NCBI GenBank assembly: GCA_900541715.1
Contig: UQLI01000002.1
Location: 43,571-107,570 of the forward strand
From: an uncultured Collinsella sp.
Lineage (GTDB): Bacteria; Actinomycetota; Coriobacteriia; Coriobacteriales; Coriobacteriaceae
Reading direction: 5' to 3'
DNA: 64,000 nucleotides
Below the pieces are notes generated by a model. It did not search any database, had not been told where the DNA came from, and worked only from the letters and a program-made list of their open reading frames with translations. Made by a program: the position numbers and the translations under genes. This document shows, in pieces, positions 36,117 through 45,114 of this stretch (its first letter is position 1; the number at the start of each line of letters is the position of its first letter).

Positions 36117-37116
36117 GGATGCTCACCCCCTGCTCACCCAAATGATGACGGATATCGTCAATATTACCCTCGACGGTCGCGATAAGCTCGTCCAGCGAAT
36201 CGAACACGCGCGACGGGCGCAGCCAACGTGTAAACGCCAGCGAAACCGAGGCGCCGTACAGGTCGCCTGCATACCCGATCAAGTTGGCCTCGAGATGAGC
36301 CGAGGCGGCATCGTCGGCATACGTCGGCGGCAGGCCCACGTTGACGGCGGCAGGCCATACGGTATCGTCGACCAGCACCAAGCCCTCGTAGACGCCATCG
36401 GCAGGCACCTGAATGCCCTCGGGCACCTGAATATTTGCCGTGGGAAAACCCATGTCGGAGCCCTGGTGACGACCGCCGGCAACAATACCTCGCAGCATAT
36501 ACGGGCGGCCGAGCAGCTCGGCGGCAAGCTCAACATGACCCCGGCGCAGCTCCTGGCGAATACGGGTGGCGCAGATCGTCTGCCCATCGACGCACAGCAG
36601 CTCGTGGCCATAGACGTCAACGCCGCGCTCGGCTCCCCATGCCTGCATCTCGGCAACGCCCGAGGCACCGCCGCGGCCCAACCTAAAGTCGCTACCCACG
36701 CGAATCGAGCGGATATCGACGACGCGCGACAGCAGCTTAAGAAAGCCTACGTGGTCGAGTGCCGCCACCGCGGGCGTAAAGGGAACGGCCACGACCGCAT
36801 CGACCCCGGTGAGAGCCAGGGCATGCAGACGGTCAGCCGTCGTCATCAATTTTTGCGCGGGCGTAGGGCTCACCACCACGTCCGGGTCGGGATCGAAGGT
36901 GACCACGACCGCCTTGCAGCCATGGTCACGCGCATCGCGAACGACCGCGTCGATCAATTCGCGATGCCCCCGATGCACGCCGTCGAACACGCCGATGGCG
37001 ATCGACGCGGCACCCAGGCACGCGCAATCATCAAATGCATCGGCGGCGACGATGCGGGCCTCATCCGACTCGCCCGCGAAAAAAATACGCGCGAGCTCGT
37101 GGGAGGCCAGCATCAT
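36109..37116 (-). CDS. ribF: Bifunctional riboflavin kinase / FAD synthetase
   Basis: 335 aa. The N-terminal FAD synthetase domain has AIGVFDGVHRGHRELI and VVTFDPDPD. The C-terminal riboflavin kinase domain has GIVAGGRHQGSDMGFPTANI and PAAVNVGLPPTY, with the catalytic PTAN and a later HLEANLIGYAGDLYG. It converts riboflavin to FMN and FAD. Coupled by overlap to truB (4 nt) and dnaG (8 nt). Confidence 0.95.
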   Translation of the reverse strand: MMLASHELARIFFAGESDEARIVAADAFDDCACLGAASIAIGVFDGVHRGHRELIDAVVRDARDHGCKAVVVTFDPDPDVVVSPTPAQKLMTTADRLHALALTGVDAVVAVPFTPAVAALDHVGFLKLLSRVVDIRSIRVGSDFRLGRGGASGVAEMQAWGAERGVDVYGHELLCVDGQTICATRIRQELRRGHVELAAELLGRPYMLRGIVAGGRHQGSDMGFPTANIQVPEGIQVPADGVYEGLVLVDDTVWPAAVNVGLPPTYADDAASAHLEANLIGYAGDLYGASVSLAFTRWLRPSRVFDSLDELIATVEGNIDDIRHHLGEQGVSIRD

Positions 37117-38045
37117 CGAACACCGCCGATCGCCTGCGGAAAGACATGCTCCATAACAAAGCGGCCGCCCTCGATACGGGCAAGCGCCTTGAGCCCGCCA
37201 TCGAGCACCAGCGCAAACGGCGCCTTCGACGCATCGAAGCTCGCAAGCGCGCGCTCAATAGGAATACGACGTCCGCACAGCAGATCGTCGGCAAGATCAC
37301 CCGGCAAGTCGACGCGCGTGGCGCCCAGTGCCGCAATGGGATCCAGGGCAAAGCCGGCAGCGGACTCGGCAGAAAGTTCCTCGACCGCATGACAGGCACC
37401 GATGGAAACAACACCGGAGGCCGTACGGCGCAATGCAGAAATATGCGCCGCGTTGTCGCAGGCACGACCCAGGTCGCGAGCGAGCGCACGGATATAGGTG
37501 CCCTTACTCACCGAAAACGCCACGGTCCAAACGCACGCTTCGCCCTCGCCGCTCACGGCAATCAGGTTAGCGGAGTACACCTCGACCGGACGCGGGGGCA
37601 GCGACACGGCATTGCCCTCGCGCGCAGACTTATAGGCGCGCACGCCGTTGACCGAAATGGCCGAAAACGCCGGCGGCACCTGCATCTGAGGGCCCAGCAT
37701 GGCGCACAGGCGCTCGCGGGCATAGGCCGGATCGCGCAAGTCGGCGGCAATGGGCACTGTGCGGACGGCCTCGCCCTCCGCATCATCGGTATTGGTCTCG
37801 ACGCCAAACGAAATGTCGGCGACGTAGCTTTTGGTATCGAGCGTGAGCATGCCCAGCAGACGCGTTGCCTGGCCTACGCCCACCACCATGACACCCGATG
37901 CCATGGGGTCGAGCGTTCCGGCATGACCGACGCGCCGCTCATGGAGGGCGCGTCGGCATTGCGAAACCACGTCGTGGGACGTGCAGCCCACCGGCTTATC
38001 GACGGCGAGCAGCATATTGAGTTGAGAAGGTGTACGACGAGCCAT
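37113..38045 (-). CDS. truB: tRNA pseudouridine-55 synthase TruB
   Basis: 310 aa. It makes pseudouridine-55 in the tRNA T-loop. Motifs: LLAVDKPVGCTSHDVV, then RVGHAGTLDPMASGVMVVGVG with catalytic D46, KSYVADISFGVETNTDDAEG, and SKGTYIRALARDLG. The C-terminal part resembles a shortened PUA-type domain. It lies between nrnA and ribF, overlapping ribF by 4 nt, in the translation-related operon. Confidence 0.95.
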   Translation of the reverse strand: MARRTPSQLNMLLAVDKPVGCTSHDVVSQCRRALHERRVGHAGTLDPMASGVMVVGVGQATRLLGMLTLDTKSYVADISFGVETNTDDAEGEAVRTVPIAADLRDPAYARERLCAMLGPQMQVPPAFSAISVNGVRAYKSAREGNAVSLPPRPVEVYSANLIAVSGEGEACVWTVAFSVSKGTYIRALARDLGRACDNAAHISALRRTASGVVSIGACHAVEELSAESAAGFALDPIAALGATRVDLPGDLADDLLCGRRIPIERALASFDASKAPFALVLDGGLKALARIEGGRFVMEHVFPQAIGGVR

Positions 38046-38060
38046 GTACCATCCAAAAAG

Positions 38061-39104
38061 TTAGAGCTCGACGGTCACCGAAGCGGGATCCTCCCCTACC
38101 AGCTCGGCCAGCATGGGAAGTGCCGCGGTGAGCGTCTCGGAAATCGTTCCGGCGTTGGTAAAGCCGGCGGCAGCGTGGTGCCCACCTCCGCCAAAGTTGG
38201 CCGCAATCTCGGAAACATCAAGATCGCCCTTGGAGCGCAGGTTGCCGCGCACCTTAGTATCGCCCTCGATGCCCTTAAGGAACAGGCAGACCTCGACGCC
38301 CATCACCGAGCGCACCACATCGACCAGGCCGTCGCACTCATCCGAGGTGACGCCGCATTCCTTGAGGTCACTCTCGTACGCGTAGCTATATGCCACGCGC
38401 CCGCGCGCGACCGTCTTGATGCGACCCATGACGATGGACTTGAGGTGCAAGAACTCGACACGCATGCTCTGGTAGACCTCGAGCGCGACGCGCGCCGGAT
38501 CGGCACCGTGCGCCACCAGACGCGAGGCGGCATGAAACGCTGCAGCATCGGCGTTCTGATACTGAAAACGACCGGTGTCGGTGACCAGACCGCACAGCAG
38601 GCAGGTGGCGATGCTGTCGCTTGCGGTAATACCGCAATCGGCCAAAAAGCGGTCGATGATCATGGCGCAAGCAGCGGCATTGACACACCTAAGGCTGACC
38701 TCGGCAAACTCCTCGCGTGCCGGGTGATGGTCAAAGCACGCCACGTGAGCCGAACGACGCAACACCTCGGCGGAATTATTGAGGCGCTCGACGACCGGCA
38801 CGTCTACCGAAATGAACAGGTCCGGGTTGCCGGTGTAGGCAGATGCCGGCACCAGCAGATCGGCGCCCTCCATAAAACGGTAGATGCGCGGAACGGGATC
38901 GTCGTCTGCCAGCAGCAGGGCGATGTCCTTGTCGGGGAACACCTTCATAAGCGAAAGGCCCAGGCCCAACACGGAGCCCAGGGCATCGCCGTCGGGAGAG
39001 GTGTGACCCGAGATCGCAATGGAGGACGCACCCTCGATGAGCTCGAGGATGCGTCGTTTAATATCTGCAGACTCGCACGAGGCGAGATCGGCGGAATTAG
39101 TCAT
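38061..39104 (-). CDS. nrnA: DHH/DHHA1 phosphoesterase (NrnA-like oligoribonuclease / pAp phosphatase)
   Basis: 347 aa. The DHH domain has SGHTSPDGDALGSVLGL, SVDVPVVERL and the name-giving CFDHHPAREEF. The DHHA1 domain near the C terminus has KVRGNLRSKGDLDVSEIAANFGGGGHHAAAG. NrnA degrades short RNA oligonucleotides (including pGpG-type dinucleotides in some species) and dephosphorylates pAp. Its place between rbfA and truB is typical of Gram-positive bacteria. The start overlaps the rbfA stop by 8 nt. Confidence 0.9.
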   Translation of the reverse strand: MTNSADLASCESADIKRRILELIEGASSIAISGHTSPDGDALGSVLGLGLSLMKVFPDKDIALLLADDDPVPRIYRFMEGADLLVPASAYTGNPDLFISVDVPVVERLNNSAEVLRRSAHVACFDHHPAREEFAEVSLRCVNAAACAMIIDRFLADCGITASDSIATCLLCGLVTDTGRFQYQNADAAAFHAASRLVAHGADPARVALEVYQSMRVEFLHLKSIVMGRIKTVARGRVAYSYAYESDLKECGVTSDECDGLVDVVRSVMGVEVCLFLKGIEGDTKVRGNLRSKGDLDVSEIAANFGGGGHHAAAGFTNAGTISETLTAALPMLAELVGEDPASVTVEL

Positions 39105-39507
39105 CTAAAGCTGCCTCCTGGGCGGCATCCGCTATGGGGTAGCCGTCCTCGTCCTTTTCGATCGCAAGCGTGGCCGGAACGTTTTCCAGCGCACGCGTGA
39201 TGCGCTCGGCCTCATCGGTCGAGCGATCGATGCGAAAATCGAGCTCGGGCGTGACGCGCCAATCGAGCGAGCGAGCCAACAGGCTGCGAATACGGCCCTT
39301 GGCGCTGGCAAGCGCCTCCATGACCTCATCGTAGCGGCCCGCATCGCACGACACGTACACGCGTGCGAACGAACGGTCCACCGCGACCTCGACCGCAGTC
39401 AGGGTGACCAGGTCGAGACGCGGATCGGAAACCTCAAAGAGCAGGATATAACCAAGCTTCTCGCGAAGCTGCTCGCCCAAACGGCGGGTTGCCTGCGTTT
39501 GCTTCAT
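39097..39507 (-). CDS. rbfA: 30S ribosome-binding factor A
   Basis: 136 aa. A small KH-type assembly factor for 16S rRNA 5'-end maturation and cold adaptation. It starts MKQTQATRRLGEQLREKLGY and contains VSDPRLDLVTLTAVEVAVDRSFARVYVS and RVTPELDFRIDRSTDEAERI, the family pattern. The C-terminal ~25 residues are acidic. Lies 11 bp after infB. Confidence 0.93.
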   Translation of the reverse strand: MKQTQATRRLGEQLREKLGYILLFEVSDPRLDLVTLTAVEVAVDRSFARVYVSCDAGRYDEVMEALASAKGRIRSLLARSLDWRVTPELDFRIDRSTDEAERITRALENVPATLAIEKDEDGYPIADAAQEAALDD

Positions 39508-39518
39508 AGCGCTACCCC

Positions 39519-42233
39519 CTACTCGGTACGGGCAACCTGGTCGATGCGGTAACCCTCGATCTGATCGCCGGGCTTGATGTCCTGGAAGTTCTCCAGGCCA
39601 ATGCCGCCCTCGGAACCGCTCTTGAGGCTCTTGGCCTCGTCCTTGTAGTGGCGCATCGAGGCAATCTTGCCGTTGAAGACCACAATGCCGTCACGCACCA
39701 GGCGCACGGAATCGGTCGCGGCGATCTCGCCCTCCTCGACGCGGACACCGGCGGCGATGCCGACTTTGGGCACCTTGAAGGTGTCCAGGACGGTCGCGGT
39801 ACCCGTGGAGACCTCGACCTCGGTGGGCTTGAGCATGCCGATGCGGGCAGCGTCGAGCTCCTCGAGGCACTTATAGATAACGTCGTAGCAACGAATCTCG
39901 ACGCCCTCGCGCTCGGCTGCGGAGCGGGCCTTGCCGTCGGGACGCACGCCAAAGCCGATGATGATGGCGTTGGAGGCGTCGGCCAGGACGACGTCGGTCT
40001 CGTTGATGGCACCGACGGCGGAGTGGATCGTGTTGATGCGGACCTCGGACTGATCCATCTTGTCGAGCGAGTCCTGAAGGGCCTCGATGGAACCCTGGAC
40101 GTCGGCCTTGATGATCAGGTTGAGCTCCTTGACCTCGGCATCGGCGATGGTCTCGAAGAGGTTCTCGAGCGTGACGTGCTTCACGCGGCTCTGCTCCTCG
40201 ATACGGGCCTTGAGCGAACGCTCATCCGCCAGGGCGCGAGCCTCGCGCTCATCCTCGAACACGCGGAACTCGTCACCGGCGTTGGGCACGGACTGCAGGC
40301 CCAGGATCTCGACGGCGTCGGAGGGGCCGGCCTCGGTGACGGCATTGCCCTTGGGGTCGAGCATGGCGCGGACGCGGCCGTAGGTAAGGCCGGCGACCAG
40401 CGTATCGCCCACGTGCAGGGTACCGCGTGTCACGAGAACCGTGGCAACCGAACCGCGGCCCTTGTCGAGCTTAGCCTCGAGGACGTTACCGGAGGCAAAG
40501 GTGTCGGGGTTGGCCTTGAGCTCGAGCACGTCGGCCTGGAGCAGCACGGTCTCGAGCAGGTCGTCGATACCGATCTTCTGCTTGGCCGAGATGTTGACGA
40601 ACATGTTCTGTCCGCCCCACTCCTCGGGGATGATGCCGTACTCGGTGAGCTCCTGGCGCACGCGGTCGGGGTTGGCGCCCGGCTTATCAATCTTGTTGAC
40701 GGCGACGACGATGGGTACGCCGGCGGCCTTGGCGTGGTTGATCGACTCGATGGTCTGAGGCATGACGCCGTCGTCGGCAGCCACGATTAGGATGACGATG
40801 TCGGTCACCTTGGCGCCGCGGGCACGCATAGCCGTAAAGGTGGCGTGGCCCGGGGTATCGATGAAGGTGATCTTGCGGTCGTTGATCATGACCTGCGAAG
40901 CGCCGATGGCCTGAGTGATGCCGCCCGCCTCGCCGGCAGCGACACCGGTGTGGCGGATGGCGTCGAGCAGGCTCGTCTTGCCGTGGTCGACGTGGCCCAT
41001 GACGGTGACGACCGGGGCGCGCGGCTTAAGGTCGGCGGGATCGTCATAGAACGAGAAGGTGTTCTCCTCCTCGGGGGTGATGATCTTGATCTGGCGACCC
41101 AGGTCGTCGGCAACGAGCTCGACGAGGTCGTCGGACATGGACTGTGTCATGGTGAGCGGCGTGCCCAGCAGGAACAGGCGCTTGATGATGTCGTTGGCCG
41201 GAACGTCGAGCGCCTCGGCGAGCTCCTGGACGGTAACTCCCTGGGAGACCTTGATGGCGTCGAGCTCCTCGGGGTTCACGCCCTGGGCCAGCGCCTCCTC
41301 AATCTTGCGCTCCTCCTGAGCCTTAGCAGCCTCGCGCTCGCGCTTCTCCTTGCGCTTCTTGCGGCGACCGGTGGACTCGCGAGAGGCCTCCTCGACGGCA
41401 GCGCGGGCCTCCTCGAGAACCTTCTCGCGGCTGTACTCCTCGGCCTCGCGAGCCATGCGGCTGTAGTGGTCCTCATCGTTGCCGTGACCGCCCTTGCGCT
41501 TCTTGCCCTTGCCCTGCTTATCGGGGTTGGGGAAGTCCATGCCGGCAGCGACGTTGTTGCTGGCGTTGGTGCGATGGCTGTGCGGACGGCTCTCGGAGGC
41601 GTTGCGCTCGGAGTTGTTGTCGGAGGCGTTGCGATCGTTACGACGGCCACCGCGACGGTCGTTGTTGCCGCTGCGACGGTTGCCGCGCTCGGCGGCGCGC
41701 TCTGCTTTGGCCTTCTCCTCGGCGTCCTTCTTCTCCTTGAGCACGGTCTCCTGTGCGGCGATCTGGTCGAGCAGCGAGCGGAAGCGCGAACCGGAGTCGG
41801 AAGCGGGGACGGCGCGGCGCTGGGCCTCGCGGGCAGCCTCCTCCTTCTCGCGGGCAAGGCGCTCCTGCTCAGCCTTCTTCTTGGCCTCGGCCTCGGCACG
41901 GGCGGCCTCCTCGGCAGCCTGGGCGGCGGCGAACTGGCGGCGCTCCTCCTCGCGTGCCTTCTCGGCGGCGATGCGCTCACGCTCGGCCTCGGCAGCGCGC
42001 GCTGCCTCCTCGGCGGCGGCTGCCTCCTCCTCGGCCTGCTTGGCGGCCTCGACTTCCTTGGCGCGGGCCTCGATCACCGAGGCGAGCTGCTTGCGGACCA
42101 TGGCGACGTAAGCGTCCTCCAGGGCGGAGGAAGCGGACTTAGCGGGAATCTTCATTTCGGCGAGATGACCCATCAGTTCCTTGGAGGTCATGCCGAACTC
42201 TTTGGCCAGGGTGGACACACGGACTTTTGCCAT
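39519..42233 (-). CDS. infB: Translation initiation factor IF-2
   Basis: 904 aa. The N-terminal IF2N domain ([21 protein letters not shown]) precedes a long, charged, Ala/Glu/Arg-rich low-complexity region (about 60-330). The GTPase domain has [34 protein letters not shown] and [14 protein letters not shown], followed by domains II-IV. IF-2 brings fMet-tRNA to the 30S subunit. ATG 42233 has AGGTGA about 7 nt upstream. The 91-bp gap from nusA contains two small hairpins but no ylxR gene. Confidence 0.96.
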   Translation of the reverse strand: MAKVRVSTLAKEFGMTSKELMGHLAEMKIPAKSASSALEDAYVAMVRKQLASVIEARAKEVEAAKQAEEEAAAAEEAARAAEAERERIAAEKAREEERRQFAAAQAAEEAARAEAEAKKKAEQERLAREKEEAAREAQRRAVPASDSGSRFRSLLDQIAAQETVLKEKKDAEEKAKAERAAERGNRRSGNNDRRGGRRNDRNASDNNSERNASESRPHSHRTNASNNVAAGMDFPNPDKQGKGKKRKGGHGNDEDHYSRMAREAEEYSREKVLEEARAAVEEASRESTGRRKKRKEKREREAAKAQEERKIEEALAQGVNPEELDAIKVSQGVTVQELAEALDVPANDIIKRLFLLGTPLTMTQSMSDDLVELVADDLGRQIKIITPEEENTFSFYDDPADLKPRAPVVTVMGHVDHGKTSLLDAIRHTGVAAGEAGGITQAIGASQVMINDRKITFIDTPGHATFTAMRARGAKVTDIVILIVAADDGVMPQTIESINHAKAAGVPIVVAVNKIDKPGANPDRVRQELTEYGIIPEEWGGQNMFVNISAKQKIGIDDLLETVLLQADVLELKANPDTFASGNVLEAKLDKGRGSVATVLVTRGTLHVGDTLVAGLTYGRVRAMLDPKGNAVTEAGPSDAVEILGLQSVPNAGDEFRVFEDEREARALADERSLKARIEEQSRVKHVTLENLFETIADAEVKELNLIIKADVQGSIEALQDSLDKMDQSEVRINTIHSAVGAINETDVVLADASNAIIIGFGVRPDGKARSAAEREGVEIRCYDVIYKCLEELDAARIGMLKPTEVEVSTGTATVLDTFKVPKVGIAAGVRVEEGEIAATDSVRLVRDGIVVFNGKIASMRHYKDEAKSLKSGSEGGIGLENFQDIKPGDQIEGYRIDQVARTE

Positions 42234-42324
42234 ATGACTTCACCTACCCTTTCTGGCACCTTGGGTGCCTAGAGACTGAACGAGCGTGGGAGATGCGCCG
42301 GGACCCGCCCGGCGCGACCGCGCG

Positions 42325-43572
42325 CTAGATCAGGTCCTCCGCATCATCGAAGGCGTCGGTGTCGTGGACACCGCAGAAACGGGAGCCGGGACGGGCCTGG
42401 TTGCGGCACTGGACGCCGTCCTCGAACACGTACTCGCAGCGACGGACATCATCGTCCTCCTCGTCACCGATCAGGTCGGCGGCGGGCTCCTCGTGAACGG
42501 GGACGTTCTTGAGGATGTCGGCGGCAAGGGTCTCGGACTTGATGTCGATGTGCCAGCCGGTCAGGCGAGCGGCGAGGCGGGCGTTCTGGCCCTCCTTGCC
42601 GATGGCGAGCGAAAGCTGGTCGTCGGGCACGATGACGCCGGCGTAGGCCTTCTCCTCGTCGATGAGGACGCGGGTGACCTTGGCAGGCGACAGGGCGTTG
42701 GCGACGTAGACGGCCGGATCGGCATCCCACAGGATGACGTCGACGCGCTCGCCGCGGAGCTCGCCCACGACGGCGCGAACGCGGCTGCCCTTGGGGCCGA
42801 CGCAGGCGCCCACGGGATCCAGGCGATCGTCGAGCGAGTGGACGGCGACCTTGGAACGCTGGCCGGGCTCGCGGGCAATCGACTTAATCTGGACGGTGCC
42901 CTCATAGATCTCGGGCACCTCCTGCTCAAACAGACGACGCATGAGCTCGGGATGGGTGCGGGAGATGACGATCGGCGGACGGCTGTGCTCGCCGCGAACC
43001 GGCTGCAGGTTGGAGTTGGGGTCGCGGACGTCGATGATCACGGCCTTGATGTGCTGGTTGTGCAGATAGCGCTCGCCCATCGGACGCTCGTTGCGCTCGT
43101 TCTCGTAACGACGCTGGTCAAAATGCGGCAGCTCGGCCTCGACGCCATCGCGGATCTTGACGATCGTGAAGTCGGGCGTGGACTGCAGCACGGTACCGCT
43201 GATGAGGTCACCGATACGGCCGGAGAACTCCTCGTAGATCTGCTCGCGGGCGGAGTTGCGCACGATGGCGTTGATCTCGGCCTTGGCGTGCTGGGCGGCG
43301 ATGCGGCTCGTGTTCTTGGGGGTGACGTCGATCTCCTCGAACTCGGTGAAGTTGCCCTCCTCGTCCATGGAATCGTCGATCGGCTCCAGACGGTAGACGT
43401 AGATCTTGCCGGTGGTGCGGTCGATGGTCACCTTGGCGCCCCACTCAAGATGCAAGATCTCGGCATAGCTCTTGGCGAGCGACTGCTCCAGGCGGTCGAT
43501 CAGGTAGAGCTGGTCGATGTGCCTCTCCTGGCAAAGCTCCATCAGGGCGGACATCATGTCGGATGCTGCCAT
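42325..43572 (-). CDS. nusA: Transcription termination/antitermination factor NusA, with Cys/His C-terminal tail
   Basis: 415 aa. N-terminal RNAP-binding domain (about 1-120), S1 domain ([20 protein letters not shown]) and tandem KH domains ([41 protein letters not shown]). The C-terminal acidic repeats of E. coli NusA are missing. Instead, after an acidic linker there is a compact motif [11 protein letters not shown]...[10 protein letters not shown] (C-x9-C-x10-C-x2-H), which looks like a small zinc knuckle. The start is 1 bp after the rimP stop, with AAGGAAGGAAA upstream. Co-transcribed with rimP and infB. Confidence 0.94.
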   Translation of the reverse strand: MAASDMMSALMELCQERHIDQLYLIDRLEQSLAKSYAEILHLEWGAKVTIDRTTGKIYVYRLEPIDDSMDEEGNFTEFEEIDVTPKNTSRIAAQHAKAEINAIVRNSAREQIYEEFSGRIGDLISGTVLQSTPDFTIVKIRDGVEAELPHFDQRRYENERNERPMGERYLHNQHIKAVIIDVRDPNSNLQPVRGEHSRPPIVISRTHPELMRRLFEQEVPEIYEGTVQIKSIAREPGQRSKVAVHSLDDRLDPVGACVGPKGSRVRAVVGELRGERVDVILWDADPAVYVANALSPAKVTRVLIDEEKAYAGVIVPDDQLSLAIGKEGQNARLAARLTGWHIDIKSETLAADILKNVPVHEEPAADLIGDEEDDDVRRCEYVFEDGVQCRNQARPGSRFCGVHDTDAFDDAEDLI

Positions 43573-43573
43573 G

Positions 43574-44068
43574 TTAGTTTCCTTCCTTCGCGGGCTTGAA
43601 GTCGTAGGTGGGCTTCAACTTACACTTTTTAACATCAGAGAAATCGAGGGTGACGGACTCGCCGTCCTCGAGCTCGAGGGCCACGTTCGTCTCGGTCGCG
43701 GCGGCAATCTTGCCGGAGTACTTGCGACGGCCCTCGGTGGCGGTGGAGGTGAGCTCGCAGTCCTCACCCACAAAGCGGGCAAAGTCGCGCGGGCGGCGCA
43801 GCGGGCGCGCCATACCCGGGCTCGACACCTCGAGCGTGTAGCTCGAAGAAATAGGGTCGAGCTCCTCGATCACGTCGCCGACCCACTTGGTATTGGCCGT
43901 GACGTCGTTGAGCGACAGGCTCTGACCCTCGGCACCCTCGATACGCACACGCACGCAGGGGGCCTTGGTGGCGCCCACGAGCTCAACGTCGACAATATCG
44001 ACATCGTGCTGGGGAGCGACGGCCTCGAGCGCGTCGATGATCGCCTGCTCGGTCTTGGTCTTGACCAT
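43574..44068 (-). CDS. rimP: Ribosome maturation factor RimP
   Basis: 164 aa. It binds and matures the 30S subunit. Pattern: VDIVDVELVGATKAPCVRVRIE, then the highly conserved YTLEVSSPGMARPLRRPRDF, and C-terminal VTLDFSDVKKCKLKPTYDF. ATG 44068 has GGAGGT about 6 nt upstream; the frame is open further but lies beyond the leader terminator. First gene of the rimP-nusA-infB-rbfA-nrnA-truB-ribF-dnaG series. Confidence 0.94.
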   Translation of the reverse strand: MVKTKTEQAIIDALEAVAPQHDVDIVDVELVGATKAPCVRVRIEGAEGQSLSLNDVTANTKWVGDVIEELDPISSSYTLEVSSPGMARPLRRPRDFARFVGEDCELTSTATEGRRKYSGKIAAATETNVALELEDGESVTLDFSDVKKCKLKPTYDFKPAKEGN

Positions 44069-44088
44069 TGCGGCACCTCCATCCATAC

Positions 44089-44120
44089 AAAAAAGAAGCG
44101 GGGTCGAAACCCCACTTCTT
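44089..44120 (-). terminator. Leader terminator/attenuator of the rimP-nusA operon
   Basis: 11-bp stem (44093-44103 / 44110-44120, one wobble) with a 6-nt loop and a T6 tract on the minus strand, 21 nt before the rimP start. It lies about 20 nt after the predicted transcription start, so it can stop the operon before its first gene. Confidence 0.7.
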
Positions 44121-44146
44121 TCAATTACTACTTCATTTGCAAGCAA

Positions 44147-44175
44147 ACTATACCAATACCTGCGAAAACGTGCAA
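44147..44175 (-). promoter_or_regulatory. Sigma-A promoter of the rimP-nusA-infB operon
   Basis: Minus strand: TTGCAC (44175-44170), 17-bp spacer, TATAGT (44152-44147). Predicted start near 44140, just ahead of the leader hairpin at 44120-44089. The rest of the gap up to the lipoprotein gene (44176-44437) shows no gene or clear signal. Confidence 0.7.
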
Positions 44176-44437
44176 GCGTCAAAGAAATTCGCAGGTCAGC
44201 GCGCCCACAGCTTCTCCACAAGAATAGGGCAATTAGGCGAGGACTCCTGTGCGGTGCTCCCCAAAAGCCCCAAAACGGGCCATGCGTCCCAGCGCGCCGA
44301 CCGAATCGGGCCCTATGGGCATTCCATCCCTGGGCGCGCATCGGCCAGACTGCTCGTAAGGGACATTCTGGAACAGATAAGCCGTATTCACGCATAGACC
44401 GCACAACCTTCCGGATCCTCTACGGCAAGGAGACACC

Positions 44438-45010
44438 ATGAAACGCCCAGGCACCCTCTGCGCGACCGCGCTCGTCGTCGCCGCCTGCTCGTTCGCTCTG
44501 GCGGGCTGCAGCAACGTCGATGGTAAAACCGGACCATGCAGGCCGGATCTCGGCAGCACCAAAGCCATCGAGAAAACGACGCCTTCGGAGCGTTTCGACA
44601 AAATAGACGAAGATATAGTCGACCCCCAGGGCTTAGGTCCCGACCCTCAAGAACAGTTCCCCATCGACCTTGAGGCAGACGAGAACGTCCATGTTACCTG
44701 CGTGGGCAAGGACACGGATGGCTACGGCGACGCCGTGTTGGTCTTTGCGGTGACAAACAGCACTGATGTCGACATGATGTTTGGCGATGTCGATGCTTAT
44801 GCCTACGTCAACGGTGTCGTCCGCGACGTGCGCATGCGCCAGCGCGTCGCCGCAGGCGAAGAAACGACCGCGATGCTCACCTTTGTAGGCACCTTCGACG
44901 ATCCGGACTTTGACGTGAACAACGACCTCAACGACATCTACCTCAACATCTGGATGTTCGAAGAGCAGACGGGCAACGTCTACTTTAGGGACCTGGTGCA
45001 CATTCCGTAG
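44438..45010 (+). CDS. Putative secreted lipoprotein, DUF4352/DUF5067-like
   Basis: 190 aa. Lipoprotein signal peptide: KRP, hydrophobic LCATALVVAACSFA, lipobox LAGC with the lipidated Cys at 24. The mature part has a linker rich in Asp/Glu and Pro, then a domain (about 85-190) with VTCVGKDTDGYGDAVLVFAVTNSTD and a phase of alternating hydrophobic beta strands, like the immunoglobulin-type DUF4352/DUF5067 lipoproteins common in Gram-positive bacteria. No function is known. Start ATG has AAGGAG 5-6 nt upstream. Single plus-strand gene, closed by a terminator shared with leuS. Confidence 0.75.
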   Translation: MKRPGTLCATALVVAACSFALAGCSNVDGKTGPCRPDLGSTKAIEKTTPSERFDKIDEDIVDPQGLGPDPQEQFPIDLEADENVHVTCVGKDTDGYGDAVLVFAVTNSTDVDMMFGDVDAYAYVNGVVRDVRMRQRVAAGEETTAMLTFVGTFDDPDFDVNNDLNDIYLNIWMFEEQTGNVYFRDLVHIP

Positions 45011-45052
45011 CGGGTGACGCTCGGCACAAGCCAAGCGGGGCATACAACGCAA

Positions 45053-45089
45053 AACGAGGGGCGATCCGATGGGGTCGTCCCTCGTCTTT
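45053..45089. terminator. Bidirectional terminator between lipoprotein gene and leuS
   Basis: 12-bp stem (AACGAGGGGCGA / TCGTCCCTCGTC, one mismatch) with TTTT on the plus side and TTTTGCG on the minus side, between convergent genes. Confidence 0.8.
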
Positions 45090-45114
45090 TATGCGTCAGT
45101 TATGCTCGCAGTGC

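Noticed and set aside
40845..42272. 475-codon Leu/Gly-rich plus-strand frame opposite infB
   Set aside because: Mirror image of the Glu/Ala/Arg-rich low-complexity region of IF-2.
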